DNA of 64,000 nt, taken from positions 1-64,000 of the forward strand of contig CALGIG010000116.1 in the NCBI GenBank assembly GCA_937915865.1. The letters run 5' to 3'. Below, piece by piece: positions 36,981 to 46,393 of this stretch. This DNA comes from an uncultured Prolixibacteraceae bacterium. Its GTDB lineage: Bacteria; Bacteroidota; Bacteroidia; Bacteroidales; Prolixibacteraceae. The position numbers and the translations under genes are program-made. Each line of letters begins with the position of its first letter. Positions within the stretch are counted from its first letter, which is position 1. Below the pieces are notes generated by a model, which saw only the letters and a program-made list of their open reading frames with translations, was not told the origin of the DNA and did no database searches.

Positions 36981-39476
36981 TTATTTTTTAATCAGTAACG
37001 GATTATAAGTTTGAGGGGTTGCCTGTTGGGGCTGTTGGCCCCCACCGCAGAATTGTTTATAGTTTATTGCTCCGTCCTTATTCCCGGCTTGCATAGCTGC
37101 TTTATAATAGGTGCAAGCTTCATCTCGTTTTCCCAAACTTTGAAGATTCACTCCTCTTAAATTCAGTAAGTTGCCTCGTTTAGTACCCAATGAGAACATT
37201 TTGTCAATATCCTTTATGCTTTCCTGGAACTGGTGGGTGAAATAATAACAAAATGCCCTGTATTCGTATACTTCCGGGAGATTTGGTTCTTTGTTGATAA
37301 ATTCAGTGAACAACGGTATCGCTTCATCGTATTTTTTTGAAGTGTAATTTGAAATAGCTTGGTTGTACAAATCGGCATAAGGCTGGATAAGGGCCCTCGA
37401 TCGTTGGAACTCGCGGCGTCGGATAATTGTCGTGTCGTTAGGAAGATATTTATATGCTGAATCAATACATGAATATGCTTTCTTGAATTCTCCCAGGTTA
37501 TTAAGGAATTGAGTATTCATAATCCAAGCCTTATTGTTGTCTTTGTATTTGGTAAGAAAATTTTCAAGTAATGGAACAGCTTCTTTACTTTTTCCAGATC
37601 GTTCCAAATTAGCACACATCATCGAGATGTTTTCGAACATATAAGGTTTAATTTCATGCACTTTTTTATTGTAAACCATAGCGCTGTCATATTTTCCCTG
37701 ATTAAAATACGACATGGCTATAAAATACTCCGGTCGGGTATCATAAGGGCTTGAATGGTCTTTTTTTAATAATGTGATTGCCTGATCGTATTTTTTTTCA
37801 TTAATCAGGTATCTTGCTTTTTGAGCTGCAATTGGTTCGCCAACAACATTAATGTCGGGTATCCAGGGGAACCCATTAATGAACATATCCGATGGTTGCT
37901 TCAGAGTTCCGGTATTCATCTCGTCTTTAATGGTCCGTTGCAGTCTGAGCGACTGATAATTCAGAATAAGAACGTAAGCACAAAATATTAACAGCACAAA
38001 AAGTTTAATACTCCAGATTTTCTGAAGGGCTGAAGCTTTTTTGTCTATAATTTTCGACAAGTTATTTTCAAAACGCTCTATTACATTTTTATTTTCAGGA
38101 TTATCTGCCAGCGGTTTTTTCTCAAACTGGGTGAGTGCAATTCCTGTTCCGGCAAATAAGGCAAATAATGCCTGAATTTCAGGTCTGTCCTGAGGAAAAT
38201 TGAAAAAAGCATCGAAGAAGTAGGCTAACAGGCCAAAGGCTGGTAGAAAGATATATTTGAGATACTCACTATCTTCATTGGTTTTAATTGACTTATAAAA
38301 CCTATACAGTACAACCAGGAAAATAGCGGCGAAGAAAATCCCGCCAAAAATTCCAACTTCGGTAGTTGTTTCAATAAAGTCGTTATGAGCCTTATATTGG
38401 TAAATGTAATTGGGGTTTGTTTGGTTTTCTTCCTGAAGGGTTACAACTTTCCAGTTACCAAGACCACAGCCCAACAGAGGTTCTTTTTTGATAATGTGGA
38501 AGGACCTTTCCCATGCGGCTATACGTTTACCAGCTGAATCGTCTTCTTTCGAGATAGTTGAAAGTCTTTCGGTTATACTGGCTGTAAGTTGTGTTCCAGT
38601 TACTTTAGGATATAGAAAATGCTGAGTAAGTGTAAAAATGACTATAGCCATTACCAAACCACTGATGTACCAGGTTGCATTTTGGGCAGAACTTTTTTGT
38701 TTCAAACGCAGGTAATTAATAACCAGGTATGTCAGATAAGCAATAGTGACAACAAATAACCCAATATAAAAGGCCCTGGAACTCATAAACAGAGTTGCCA
38801 ATAACCCGACAGATCCTGATATAATGGCAAATACGCGTTTCCATCCCTTATCGAATGTTAATAACCATAAAGCATAAGGTAATTTTACAAATATTGAGGC
38901 TGCTAAAATATTTTTATTGGAGTAAACAGTTTTGATAGAAACAATATCGGGTATTTCACCCTTTATAAATTTGTGAATATTGTAGAATACCGAGAATCCG
39001 TCGAAGAGCAATAATGCAGTCATGGCAATTGCCAGATTAATTAAATGTCTGCGGTCGATAAGGACGATTACCGAAACCAGATAGGCGGAACCAAAAACTG
39101 TGAATATTTTTCCGAAGTGCAGAATTGACTCAAGTATATTTATGGCTTTGAAAAATGAAAGGACCGATACGACCATTAATCCGGTATAAAAAATTCCTGT
39201 CCAGCTTTTAAAAAAACTTAATGCAAAACTGTTACTTTGTTTTATTTCTTTCCGATTAAACAAATAGGCAAAAACAACTAAATTCAATAATGCCAGGGTC
39301 ATGAATTTTGGACCGTTAGAATCAAATGCCATCATGTTAGGCGTTAAAACTGTAACATATCCATAAGCAATTAAAATCAAGCTGTAAACAAGGTTAATTG
39401 GAGTTTCTTTGTGAAGTTTGGCCTTGCTGTTATTGGTATATTGTTTTGCCATAAGTGCTATTTTTGAAGTACCCAA
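36981..39476 (-). CDS. O-antigen ligase/polymerase-like membrane protein with C-terminal TPRs
   Basis: This 831-residue protein has about a dozen membrane helices in residues 25-460. A Wzy_C-type periplasmic loop contains SAGKRIAAWERSFHIIKKEPLLGCGLGNW and YKAHNDFIETTTEVGIFGGI. After a last helix near 490-510 comes a soluble part with about seven TPR-like units (from YLINEKKYDQAITLLKK to GKRDEACTYYKAAMQAG). Such proteins join or polymerise surface glycans, sometimes onto lipid A core or proteins. Start at 39476, or at the next Met (39452). It lies downstream of secDF, with the secDF terminator between. Confidence 0.82.
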   Translation of the reverse strand: MGTSKIALMAKQYTNNSKAKLHKETPINLVYSLILIAYGYVTVLTPNMMAFDSNGPKFMTLALLNLVVFAYLFNRKEIKQSNSFALSFFKSWTGIFYTGLMVVSVLSFFKAINILESILHFGKIFTVFGSAYLVSVIVLIDRRHLINLAIAMTALLLFDGFSVFYNIHKFIKGEIPDIVSIKTVYSNKNILAASIFVKLPYALWLLTFDKGWKRVFAIISGSVGLLATLFMSSRAFYIGLFVVTIAYLTYLVINYLRLKQKSSAQNATWYISGLVMAIVIFTLTQHFLYPKVTGTQLTASITERLSTISKEDDSAGKRIAAWERSFHIIKKEPLLGCGLGNWKVVTLQEENQTNPNYIYQYKAHNDFIETTTEVGIFGGIFFAAIFLVVLYRFYKSIKTNEDSEYLKYIFLPAFGLLAYFFDAFFNFPQDRPEIQALFALFAGTGIALTQFEKKPLADNPENKNVIERFENNLSKIIDKKASALQKIWSIKLFVLLIFCAYVLILNYQSLRLQRTIKDEMNTGTLKQPSDMFINGFPWIPDINVVGEPIAAQKARYLINEKKYDQAITLLKKDHSSPYDTRPEYFIAMSYFNQGKYDSAMVYNKKVHEIKPYMFENISMMCANLERSGKSKEAVPLLENFLTKYKDNNKAWIMNTQFLNNLGEFKKAYSCIDSAYKYLPNDTTIIRRREFQRSRALIQPYADLYNQAISNYTSKKYDEAIPLFTEFINKEPNLPEVYEYRAFCYYFTHQFQESIKDIDKMFSLGTKRGNLLNLRGVNLQSLGKRDEACTYYKAAMQAGNKDGAINYKQFCGGGQQPQQATPQTYNPLLIKK

Positions 39477-39527
39477 AAATAAGAATATTTATCTGATTCA
39501 ACCGAGGGTACATTGCTAATTAATCAA

Positions 39528-39575
39528 AATGTACAAAAAGAAACAAGGCCTCACCACAAAATTGGTGAGGCCTTG
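39528..39575 (-). terminator. Intrinsic terminator after secDF
   Basis: A 13-bp perfect stem (39544-39556 with 39563-39575) is followed on the minus strand by TTTCTTTTTG. It begins 24 nt after the secDF stop. Confidence 0.85.
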
Positions 39576-39599
39576 CATAAGGTTTGACTTGTATCTTGA

Positions 39600-42590
39600 T
39601 TATACAGCCTGTTTGCTCTTTTTGAATTTTTTCGATTGGGTAATTGTATCGTATACAATTGGGGCTGCATTAAATACCGACGAATATGTTCCGATGCCAA
39701 TACCAATTAAGAGTGCAAAAGTGAATCCTTTGATTGAAGTTCCTCCAAACATGAAGATAGCAACCAAAACGATTAACACAGTCAACGAAGTACTAAATGT
39801 ACGGCGTAAGGTTGAATTCATTGCATGGTCCATTGTCTCGGCTAAACCGCGTTTGGGGTACAAATGACGGTACTCACGGATACGGTCGTAAATAATAACG
39901 GTGTCGTTGATTGAATAACCAATAACTGTTAATACAGCAGCAATAAATGATTGGTCGATTTCGAGCGAGAATGGGAGAAAACCATAAAGTAACGAGAATG
40001 CGCCCATAGTAATGGTAGCGTCGTGAGCCAGAGAAATAACACCACCTAAACCATATTGCCAGCTATCGAAACGAACAAGGATATAAAGGAAGATAAGTAC
40101 CAGCGAGAAAAGTACTGCCCAAATAGCATCCTTGGTCAGTTTATCGGAAATAGTAGGCCCAACCTTTTGTGTACTTTGCAAATTAACTTTTCCAAAAGTA
40201 TCAGCGGATACATCGCCAATAAAACCACTTTTCTTAAGTCCCTGATAGAGTAACTCTTCTACCTCGTTATCAACATTGGCTGTGTTTTCTTCAATTTTGT
40301 AACCAGTTGTAATACGCACCTGATTGCTGTTTCCGTATGTTTTAACATCTGGAGTTGAGTTGAAAATTGGGGCCAACGCATTTTTAATATCATCAACGCG
40401 TACATCTTTATCAAAGCGAACTACATAAGTACGACCTCCTTTAAAATCGATACCTTTGTCAAATCCACGAGTAAAGAATGAAATGATTGAAGCTAAAATC
40501 AAAATTCCTGAAAGTGTATAAAAAATCTTACGTTTTTCGATAAACGGAATTTTTACATGACGTAACCAGTTCTTGGAATAGCTTGTGGTAAATGTTATCT
40601 CCCTGTTTTTCGATAATTGACGTTCGAAAATCAAACGGGTGATGAAAATTGAAGTGAATAATGAAGTTAAGATACCAATAATCAAAGTAGTAGCGAAACC
40701 TCTGATCGGACCTGAACCAAAAATATAAAGAACAACACCAGTTAATAAAGTGGTTACTTGTCCGTCGATGATTGCTGAATAGGCAGCGTTAAAACCATCA
40801 AATACAGCCAAACGGACCGATTTCCCAGCCAAAACTTCTTCTTCAATACGTTCATAAATCAAAACGTTGGCATCAACAGCCATACCCAGTGTCAATACGA
40901 TACCGGCAATCCCTGGCAGAGTTAATACAGCGCCCAGAGAGGCAAGAACCCCGACAAGGAAGAATACATTAATAATTAATGCAATATTTGCAGCGCCCCC
41001 AGCTTTATAGCTATAGAAGAATAGCATATAACCTAGAACAAGCAAGAAGGCAATTACGAATGACCACATACCACTTGTTATCGCTTCTTTACCTAAAGAA
41101 GGACCTACGATTTCTTCTGCAATAATCATTGCCGGAGCAGGCATCTTGCCTGATTTCAGGATATTGGCCAAGTCTTTTGCTTCTTCAACACTCTCCAATC
41201 CGGTGATTGAAGAACGACCACCTGTAATTTCGCCTAATACGTTAGGATATGAACGAACATAGCCATCCAAAACAATAGCGATCGATTTATTAACATTATC
41301 TTTTGTTAAACGGGCCCAGGTTTTGGCGCCTTCGCTGTTCATTGACATTGTTACTTCTGGCTTACTTCCCATATCCGAATAATCCTGACGGGCATCAACA
41401 ATAACACCACCATCTAATGGAGCCCTGCCATCACGTCCGGTAACTTTAATAGCAATCAAACGGAAAAATTTATCTTCTTTGTCAATCGACTTGGCAGTCC
41501 ATTTGAATGCAAGGTTACGCGGGAACAATGCTTTCACCTGATCCATTTTCAGGTATTTGTTTACTGTAGCAGTATCTTTCATGTGGGCAGTACCTACTGC
41601 CGGACCTGGATATAACTGACCTTGCTGCGTTACACTTGGAGACAAAAGCGAAAACAAGGGATATTGCTTTCTCATGTCAGCATTTTTATCAGCTGATGCG
41701 TCTTTTTTATCACTTTTGTCGAGTTCGTTTAATAAAGTATTGCTCGAAGTTCCGGTTGTTGTAACAGATACAGTTGATGCAGCAGCAGTTGTTGTCGCTT
41801 GTGTTTTAACCGATTGGATTTCGGCAATTTTTTGGTTTGCCTGGGCCAAGTACTGGTAAACTTCGCTATTGTCGTAAGTTTCCCAGAATTCGAGGTTGGC
41901 TGTTCCTTGCAACAGTTTGCGAACACGTTTTGGATCGTCGATACCAGGCAACTCAACCAAAATACGTCCTGCTGTTTGGAGCTGCTGAATATTTGGTTGT
42001 GCAACACCAAAGCGGTCAATACGGGTGCGGATGATGTTGAATGAGTTGTCGATAGCAACTTTTGTTTCTTTTTTCAATACTTCAAGTACTTCGGCATTCG
42101 TAGAGTTGTATTTAACCTTATCTTTTAAATCAAGAGTATTGAAAATAGAGGCAAGTTTACCATTAGGTGAGATTTGCTCAAACGATTTTCCGAAAAGTGT
42201 CACGAAGTCTTCCTGGCTGTTTTTTTGTTTTTCAAGAGCCATACGGAGAGCTGCGTTGAATGTTGAGTCTTTACTGAAGTTTGATAACGATTTTACCAGA
42301 TCAACTACCGAAACTTCAAGTGTAACGTTCATACCACCCTGTAAATCAAGTCCTAATCCGAGTTCGAGGGCTTTAACTTCTTTAAATGTGTATTTACGTA
42401 TACCCAGCAAATTGTAAACTACCTCACTTTGCATTGAGTCGAGATAGGTTTCCTCTTTGTGTTTGTCTCCTTTGGCGTAAATTTTTGCAGCTTTTTCAAC
42501 CTGACTTGCTTTGTAGGTAAACATCAGCTGATATACGCAAATCAAACCAAGAAGGATTGCAAACAGTCTAATTGCACCTTTGTTTTGCAT
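39600..42590 (-). CDS. secDF: Fused protein translocase subunit SecDF
   Basis: This 996-residue single-chain fusion of SecD (1-650) and SecF (660-996) is the usual form in Bacteroidota. The SecD part shows GLDLQGGMNVTLEV, the P1 head domain, and the membrane block with LTLPGIAGIVLTLGMAVDANVLIYERIEEE. The SecF part shows IDFKGGRTYVV, SINDTVIIYDRIRE and a second set of six helices. It uses proton-motive force to pull exported proteins across the inner membrane. A Thr/Ala-rich low-complexity insert near residues 262-285 is a species-level expansion. Confidence 0.96.
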   Translation of the reverse strand: MQNKGAIRLFAILLGLICVYQLMFTYKASQVEKAAKIYAKGDKHKEETYLDSMQSEVVYNLLGIRKYTFKEVKALELGLGLDLQGGMNVTLEVSVVDLVKSLSNFSKDSTFNAALRMALEKQKNSQEDFVTLFGKSFEQISPNGKLASIFNTLDLKDKVKYNSTNAEVLEVLKKETKVAIDNSFNIIRTRIDRFGVAQPNIQQLQTAGRILVELPGIDDPKRVRKLLQGTANLEFWETYDNSEVYQYLAQANQKIAEIQSVKTQATTTAAASTVSVTTTGTSSNTLLNELDKSDKKDASADKNADMRKQYPLFSLLSPSVTQQGQLYPGPAVGTAHMKDTATVNKYLKMDQVKALFPRNLAFKWTAKSIDKEDKFFRLIAIKVTGRDGRAPLDGGVIVDARQDYSDMGSKPEVTMSMNSEGAKTWARLTKDNVNKSIAIVLDGYVRSYPNVLGEITGGRSSITGLESVEEAKDLANILKSGKMPAPAMIIAEEIVGPSLGKEAITSGMWSFVIAFLLVLGYMLFFYSYKAGGAANIALIINVFFLVGVLASLGAVLTLPGIAGIVLTLGMAVDANVLIYERIEEEVLAGKSVRLAVFDGFNAAYSAIIDGQVTTLLTGVVLYIFGSGPIRGFATTLIIGILTSLFTSIFITRLIFERQLSKNREITFTTSYSKNWLRHVKIPFIEKRKIFYTLSGILILASIISFFTRGFDKGIDFKGGRTYVVRFDKDVRVDDIKNALAPIFNSTPDVKTYGNSNQVRITTGYKIEENTANVDNEVEELLYQGLKKSGFIGDVSADTFGKVNLQSTQKVGPTISDKLTKDAIWAVLFSLVLIFLYILVRFDSWQYGLGGVISLAHDATITMGAFSLLYGFLPFSLEIDQSFIAAVLTVIGYSINDTVIIYDRIREYRHLYPKRGLAETMDHAMNSTLRRTFSTSLTVLIVLVAIFMFGGTSIKGFTFALLIGIGIGTYSSVFNAAPIVYDTITQSKKFKKSKQAV

Positions 42591-42709
42591 TTGTGAAAAA
42601 TTAATTTGTTTATAATTAGTTATTTAATGTTGAATTTGTGCTTAAATTCATTTCTTGTATAAATCACCACATGAGTGTTTTATAAATCAATTAAAAATTA
42701 TGGAAGTGC

Positions 42710-43117
42710 TTATAAAAGCGGGGGTGTATCGTCGGGGCTTGAATAAAGTACCCTTTTGTAAGGAATTGAGTGAAAATAGCGAACGTTTGAAATAGAAACA
42801 TGAGAAGTTTCGGCTTTCATCATTTGAAAAGTTCGCAGGTTGTAATATTTAATTAAAAATTTATCCTGATTGATGGAAAAGCGTAAACGAAGCGGGTTTT
42901 CAGTCCCCAGGGTCTTCAGGTTAAAATTGGAAACCTGGTTGCAAAAGAAAACTTTATTATTATCCGAATCGTTTTGTACAGGAGCCTTACTGGCGCTTTT
43001 ACATATTTTTTGATTGACCTGATGATACACATCAAAAAGAGCCGCTAAAGCAACAAGCGAGAATAGCAAGCTAAGTCTGATTACTAAATTTCTTGATATG
43101 TATTTGTTTAGATTCAT
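42710..43117 (-). CDS. Hypothetical protein with N-terminal membrane anchor
   Basis: This 135-residue protein has an N-terminal hydrophobic segment (about 12-30, VIRLSLLFSLVALAALFDVY) followed by a soluble basic domain ending SSPDDTPPLL. Two cysteines (C39 and one near 59) could pair in the periplasm. I do not recognise a family. It sits between secDF and the aspartic protease on the same strand. Confidence 0.5.
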   Translation of the reverse strand: MNLNKYISRNLVIRLSLLFSLVALAALFDVYHQVNQKICKSASKAPVQNDSDNNKVFFCNQVSNFNLKTLGTENPLRLRFSINQDKFLIKYYNLRTFQMMKAETSHVSISNVRYFHSIPYKRVLYSSPDDTPPLL

Positions 43118-43179
43118 TTATTGATTTTCAGCCGCCAAATATATTTATTTTTTCCAAATTTTATAACGACTGTTTTCTG

Positions 43180-43620
43180 CTATCTGACATTCTCTTGTTC
43201 CCGGCACAAAAGTATTTTGTCGTTGTAGTCAATTGTGCAGTAATAATTCATTAAAATATCTCCGCCAATCAGTCCGGCAATTTTATAAGAAGTGTATTTC
43301 TCGTATATCTGGTTTACATGAGATAAATCGATTAACGCAACTTTCCTGTTTCTGATTTCCAGTTCGCAAAACCTTGCATATATTAACTTTCCAACAGAGG
43401 TTTCCATCATTCCCTGGTTTATTCCGGCGCTTTGGTAATCATCGAAGTTATCCGATTCAATAATTTCATAATAGTCGCTTAGGTTTTTGTCGAATACCGT
43501 TTTTGAAGCGCCGGTATCAATCACCCAATAAGCCAAAGTTTCATCGGCAAATTTGCCTTCTATTAAAATATGGTAATTATCGTGTTCAAGTTCAACGATT
43601 TGCAATGGTATTTTTATCAT
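43180..43620 (-). CDS. Retropepsin-like aspartic protease (clan AA)
   Basis: About 146 residues from the chosen ATG. It carries the aspartic protease signature VIDTGASKTVFD (D35, T, G) and a hydrophobic flap partner IAGLIGGDIL, as in single-domain bacterial retropepsins that act as homodimers. There is no signal peptide. An in-frame ATG 11 codons upstream (43653) would add a basic tail; I prefer the later start because family homology begins at IPLQIVE. The substrate is unknown. Confidence 0.78.
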   Translation of the reverse strand: MIKIPLQIVELEHDNYHILIEGKFADETLAYWVIDTGASKTVFDKNLSDYYEIIESDNFDDYQSAGINQGMMETSVGKLIYARFCELEIRNRKVALIDLSHVNQIYEKYTSYKIAGLIGGDILMNYYCTIDYNDKILLCREQENVR

Positions 43621-43694
43621 TGGCTGTTTTTTGTGTGTTTTCCAAAGTTTCAAAGTATTCCTGGTTAAGCGAAAAGGGTATTAATGAAAATAAA

Positions 43695-43722
43695 AAAGCT
43701 TCGGCTGTTTTGCCGAAGCTTC
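43695..43722 (-). terminator. Intrinsic terminator after mdh
   Basis: On the minus strand AAGCTTCGGC pairs with GCCGAAGC around a short loop, followed by TTTTTTATTTTC, 34 nt after the mdh stop. Confidence 0.85.
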
Positions 43723-43756
43723 AAATATAGTGTATTGTTTGTTTTTCAGAAAAAGA

Positions 43757-44692
43757 TTAAAGAATGTTCATGCCATCAACAACATCCATGATTTCTTTAA
43801 CAGCTTTTGCTGATTCGTGCAATAATTTGGTTTCTTCTGCGGTGAGGTTAACTTCAATAATTTTTTCCACACCATTTTTGCCCAATTTAACAGGAACGCC
43901 AACAAAAACATCGCTCAAACCAAATTCACCTTCCAATTTCACGCAGCAAGGGAAAATACGCTTTTGATCCATGACAATAGCTTCAACCATTTGTGCAGCA
44001 GCTGATCCAGGTGCATACCATGCCGAAGTTCCCATCAGGTTTACCAATTCGCCGCCGCCTTTTTTTGTACGGTCGATAATTTTTGCCAAAGGTTCTTCAT
44101 CAATCAATTCTGTTACCGGAATACCAGACACTGTAGTATAACGTGGTAGCGGAACCATAGAGTCGCCATGTCCTCCCATCAGTAAAGCCTGAATGTCTCG
44201 TGGTGATACATCTAAAGCTTCGGCAAGGAAGGCACGGTAACGGGCAGTATCGAGGATACCAGCCATACCCAGAACTTTGTTTTTGCCTGATTTTGATACA
44301 GCATGTGCAACGTAAGTCATTACATCGAGTGGATTTGATACGATGATAATTGTTGCGTTTGGCGAATATTTGATCACATTCTCAGTAACGCTTTTAACAA
44401 TACCGGCATTGATTGAGATCAAATCGTCACGACTCATTCCTGGTTTACGCGGAACTCCTGAAGTAATAACAACTACATCTGAACCAGCCGATTTCGAATA
44501 GTCGTTTGTTGCACCTACGGTACGTGTGTCATAATAATTAATGGGAGCAGTTTGCCACAAGTCCAATGATTTTCCTTCTGACAATCCTTCTTTAATATCA
44601 AGTAAAACTACTTCGCTAACAATGTTTTTTTCAGCTACAATTTGAGCACATGTAGCTCCAACATTTCCAGCACCAACAACTGTTACTTTCAT
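43757..44692 (-). CDS. mdh: Malate dehydrogenase
   Basis: This 311-residue protein is the LDH-like type of malate dehydrogenase. It has the NAD loop GAGNVG (7-12), the aspartate LLDIKEG, VITSGVPRKPGMSRDDL with substrate arginines, IIVSNPLDVMTYVA, and catalytic H175 in GGHGDSMVPLPR. It interconverts malate and oxaloacetate in the TCA cycle. It is a single gene with its own promoter and terminator. Confidence 0.96.
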   Translation of the reverse strand: MKVTVVGAGNVGATCAQIVAEKNIVSEVVLLDIKEGLSEGKSLDLWQTAPINYYDTRTVGATNDYSKSAGSDVVVITSGVPRKPGMSRDDLISINAGIVKSVTENVIKYSPNATIIIVSNPLDVMTYVAHAVSKSGKNKVLGMAGILDTARYRAFLAEALDVSPRDIQALLMGGHGDSMVPLPRYTTVSGIPVTELIDEEPLAKIIDRTKKGGGELVNLMGTSAWYAPGSAAAQMVEAIVMDQKRIFPCCVKLEGEFGLSDVFVGVPVKLGKNGVEKIIEVNLTAEETKLLHESAKAVKEIMDVVDGMNIL

Positions 44693-44732
44693 AATTGTAT
44701 ATTTTTTGGATTACTGTTTTTTTAAACGATTG

Positions 44733-44740
44733 CAAAGTTA
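44733..44740 (-). promoter_or_regulatory. -7 element of the mdh promoter
   Basis: On the minus strand this reads TAACTTTG, a perfect TAnnTTTG, 40 nt before the mdh ATG. The -33 region is AT-rich and not clearly TTTG. Confidence 0.5.
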
Positions 44741-44831
44741 AAAGGTATTTTGGATTGAGTAATTAATTTCAGATTGGCTTAACAATTTGGTAAGGTACCA
44801 ATTAATCAGTTTGTTATGCTTCCTTTTTTTC

Positions 44832-44854
44832 GAAAACAACTTTTGTTGTTTTTC
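44832..44854. other. Inverted repeat in the mdh/ppa divergent region
   Basis: GAAAACAAC (44832-44840) faces GTTGTTTTTC (44845-44854) around TTTT. It lies in the 418-bp gap between the divergent mdh and pyrophosphatase genes, outside both promoters. It may be the terminator of a short upstream transcript or a regulator site; nothing decides between these. Confidence 0.35.
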
Positions 44855-44937
44855 ATAATAAAAGCATATAGATATCCTTGGTAATGAACATTAAACGCAT
44901 TTGTTCTAAAGTTATAATTCGAATTTCTTATTCTGCT

Positions 44938-44969
44938 TTTGATCAAATCGATTTGTTTAATTACTTTTA
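44938..44969 (+). promoter_or_regulatory. Putative promoter of the pyrophosphatase gene
   Basis: TTTG (44938-44941), 20 nt, then TACTTTTA (44962-44969), one mismatch from the -7 consensus. It would give a leader of about 135 nt. Confidence 0.5.
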
Positions 44970-45110
44970 AATATTAATACCTGGTTACAGTTGAAGATTA
45001 AATGTGGTATCGTAAGTAAAGGTTAATTTTACTCCTTTATTTATTACCTGCTTTTTCAAACAATTTAGAGGAATAAAGGTTTTAATTAATAAAATCAAAA
45101 AAAACTAATT

Positions 45111-45773
45111 ATGGCTGATAGATTATCTGATCCTATTGGAAGATTGATGGGACTTCGTTATAAATCACATCCTTGGCACGGCGTTTTTATTGGAAAGGAT
45201 GCTCCCGAAAATGTTGTTGCTTTCATTGAGGTGGTTCCTACCGATACAGTTAAATATGAAATTGATAAAGAAAGTGGTTTTTTAAAACTTGACCGGCCCC
45301 AGAAATATTCGAATGTTGTTCCGGCAATCTATGGTTTTATCCCGCAAACATATTGTGGCGAACTTGTTGGAAAATACTGTATGGAAAAGACTGGAAAAAC
45401 AGGGATTAAGGGGGATGGCGACCCTATAGATATTTGCGTTTTGACGGAAAAAACCATTGCTCATGGCGATATTTTAGTTGATGCCCGACCAATCGGTGGT
45501 TTTCGAATGATTGATGGTAATCAGGCTGATGATAAAATAATAGCAGTATTGACTAATGATGTTGTTTACAGTGAGTACAAAGATCTTTCTGATTTGCCGG
45601 ATATTGTTGTGGAACGCTTGAAACATTACTTCCTGACTTACAAAGATATGCCAGGGAAAGCAAGTAATACTGAAATTACTCATACTTATGGTGTGGAAGA
45701 AGCTTGGGCTGTTATTCAATGTTCGATGGACGATTACCATTTGCGATTCGATAATATTGGTAAGTTGTTGTAA
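45111..45773 (+). CDS. ppa: Inorganic pyrophosphatase (family I)
   Basis: This 220-residue soluble pyrophosphatase hydrolyses PPi to phosphate and pulls biosynthetic reactions forward. The family I metal motif GDGDPIDICVL is clear, together with YGFIPQTYCGE and the later VRHYF-like block VERLKHYFLTYKDMPG. It is longer at both ends than the E. coli enzyme (about 175 residues), as is common for the Bacteroidota/eukaryote-like subgroup. Confidence 0.93.
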   Translation: MADRLSDPIGRLMGLRYKSHPWHGVFIGKDAPENVVAFIEVVPTDTVKYEIDKESGFLKLDRPQKYSNVVPAIYGFIPQTYCGELVGKYCMEKTGKTGIKGDGDPIDICVLTEKTIAHGDILVDARPIGGFRMIDGNQADDKIIAVLTNDVVYSEYKDLSDLPDIVVERLKHYFLTYKDMPGKASNTEITHTYGVEEAWAVIQCSMDDYHLRFDNIGKLL

Positions 45774-45878
45774 CCAACTTACAAGCCCCACCGCAAGCGG
45801 AATTTACAACCTTTAAACTGTTGTTTCCTATAAAGATATGATATAAGCTCCTTTTCTTAGAAAACCAAGAATGAGGTT

Positions 45879-46373
45879 TTATTTTCTTTTTAGGTTCAAA
45901 TATGAGTAATCAAATCCGTTTTTTTCGTCGAAATGATCTTCTCTGAAAGTTTCTTTCCATTGAGAAAAATCGATTTCGGGAAAATACACATCCGCATCAA
46001 AGTCTTGGTGCACAAGTGTTAAGTATAAATTACCTGCAATAGGATAAAATTGCCTGTAAATCATCCCACCCCCAATAATAAATGCTTCATTTTCGGTCTT
46101 TACAGCATCAATAGCTTCGTCAACTGAAAAGACCATTTCGCACCGGTCAAACTTTTCTTCGGGGTTATCTGTAATCACAATATTTCGTCTGTTTGGCAAG
46201 GCTCCTTTGGGTAGTGAAAGAAAGGTATTTCTTCCCATAATAACCGGATGTCCGCTTGTTATTTCTTTGAAACGTTTCAGGTCGTTAGGTAGATGAAAAA
46301 GTAAGTCGTTGTTTTTACCAATGGCAAAGTTCTGTGCAATGGCAACAATAATGGAGATATTTTTGTGAATCAT
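45879..46373 (-). CDS. folA: Dihydrofolate reductase
   Basis: This 164-residue protein is a full-length DHFR reducing dihydrofolate to tetrahydrofolate with NADPH. Visible motifs are IVAIAQNFAIGKNNDLLFHLPNDLKRFKE, IMGRNTFLSLP, FIIGGGMIYRQF and the final YSYLNLKRK strand. It follows thyA by 20 bp, so the two form the usual thymidylate-cycle pair. Confidence 0.95.
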   Translation of the reverse strand: MIHKNISIIVAIAQNFAIGKNNDLLFHLPNDLKRFKEITSGHPVIMGRNTFLSLPKGALPNRRNIVITDNPEEKFDRCEMVFSVDEAIDAVKTENEAFIIGGGMIYRQFYPIAGNLYLTLVHQDFDADVYFPEIDFSQWKETFREDHFDEKNGFDYSYLNLKRK

Positions 46374-46393
46374 GCAGTTTTCTATTTATAAAT

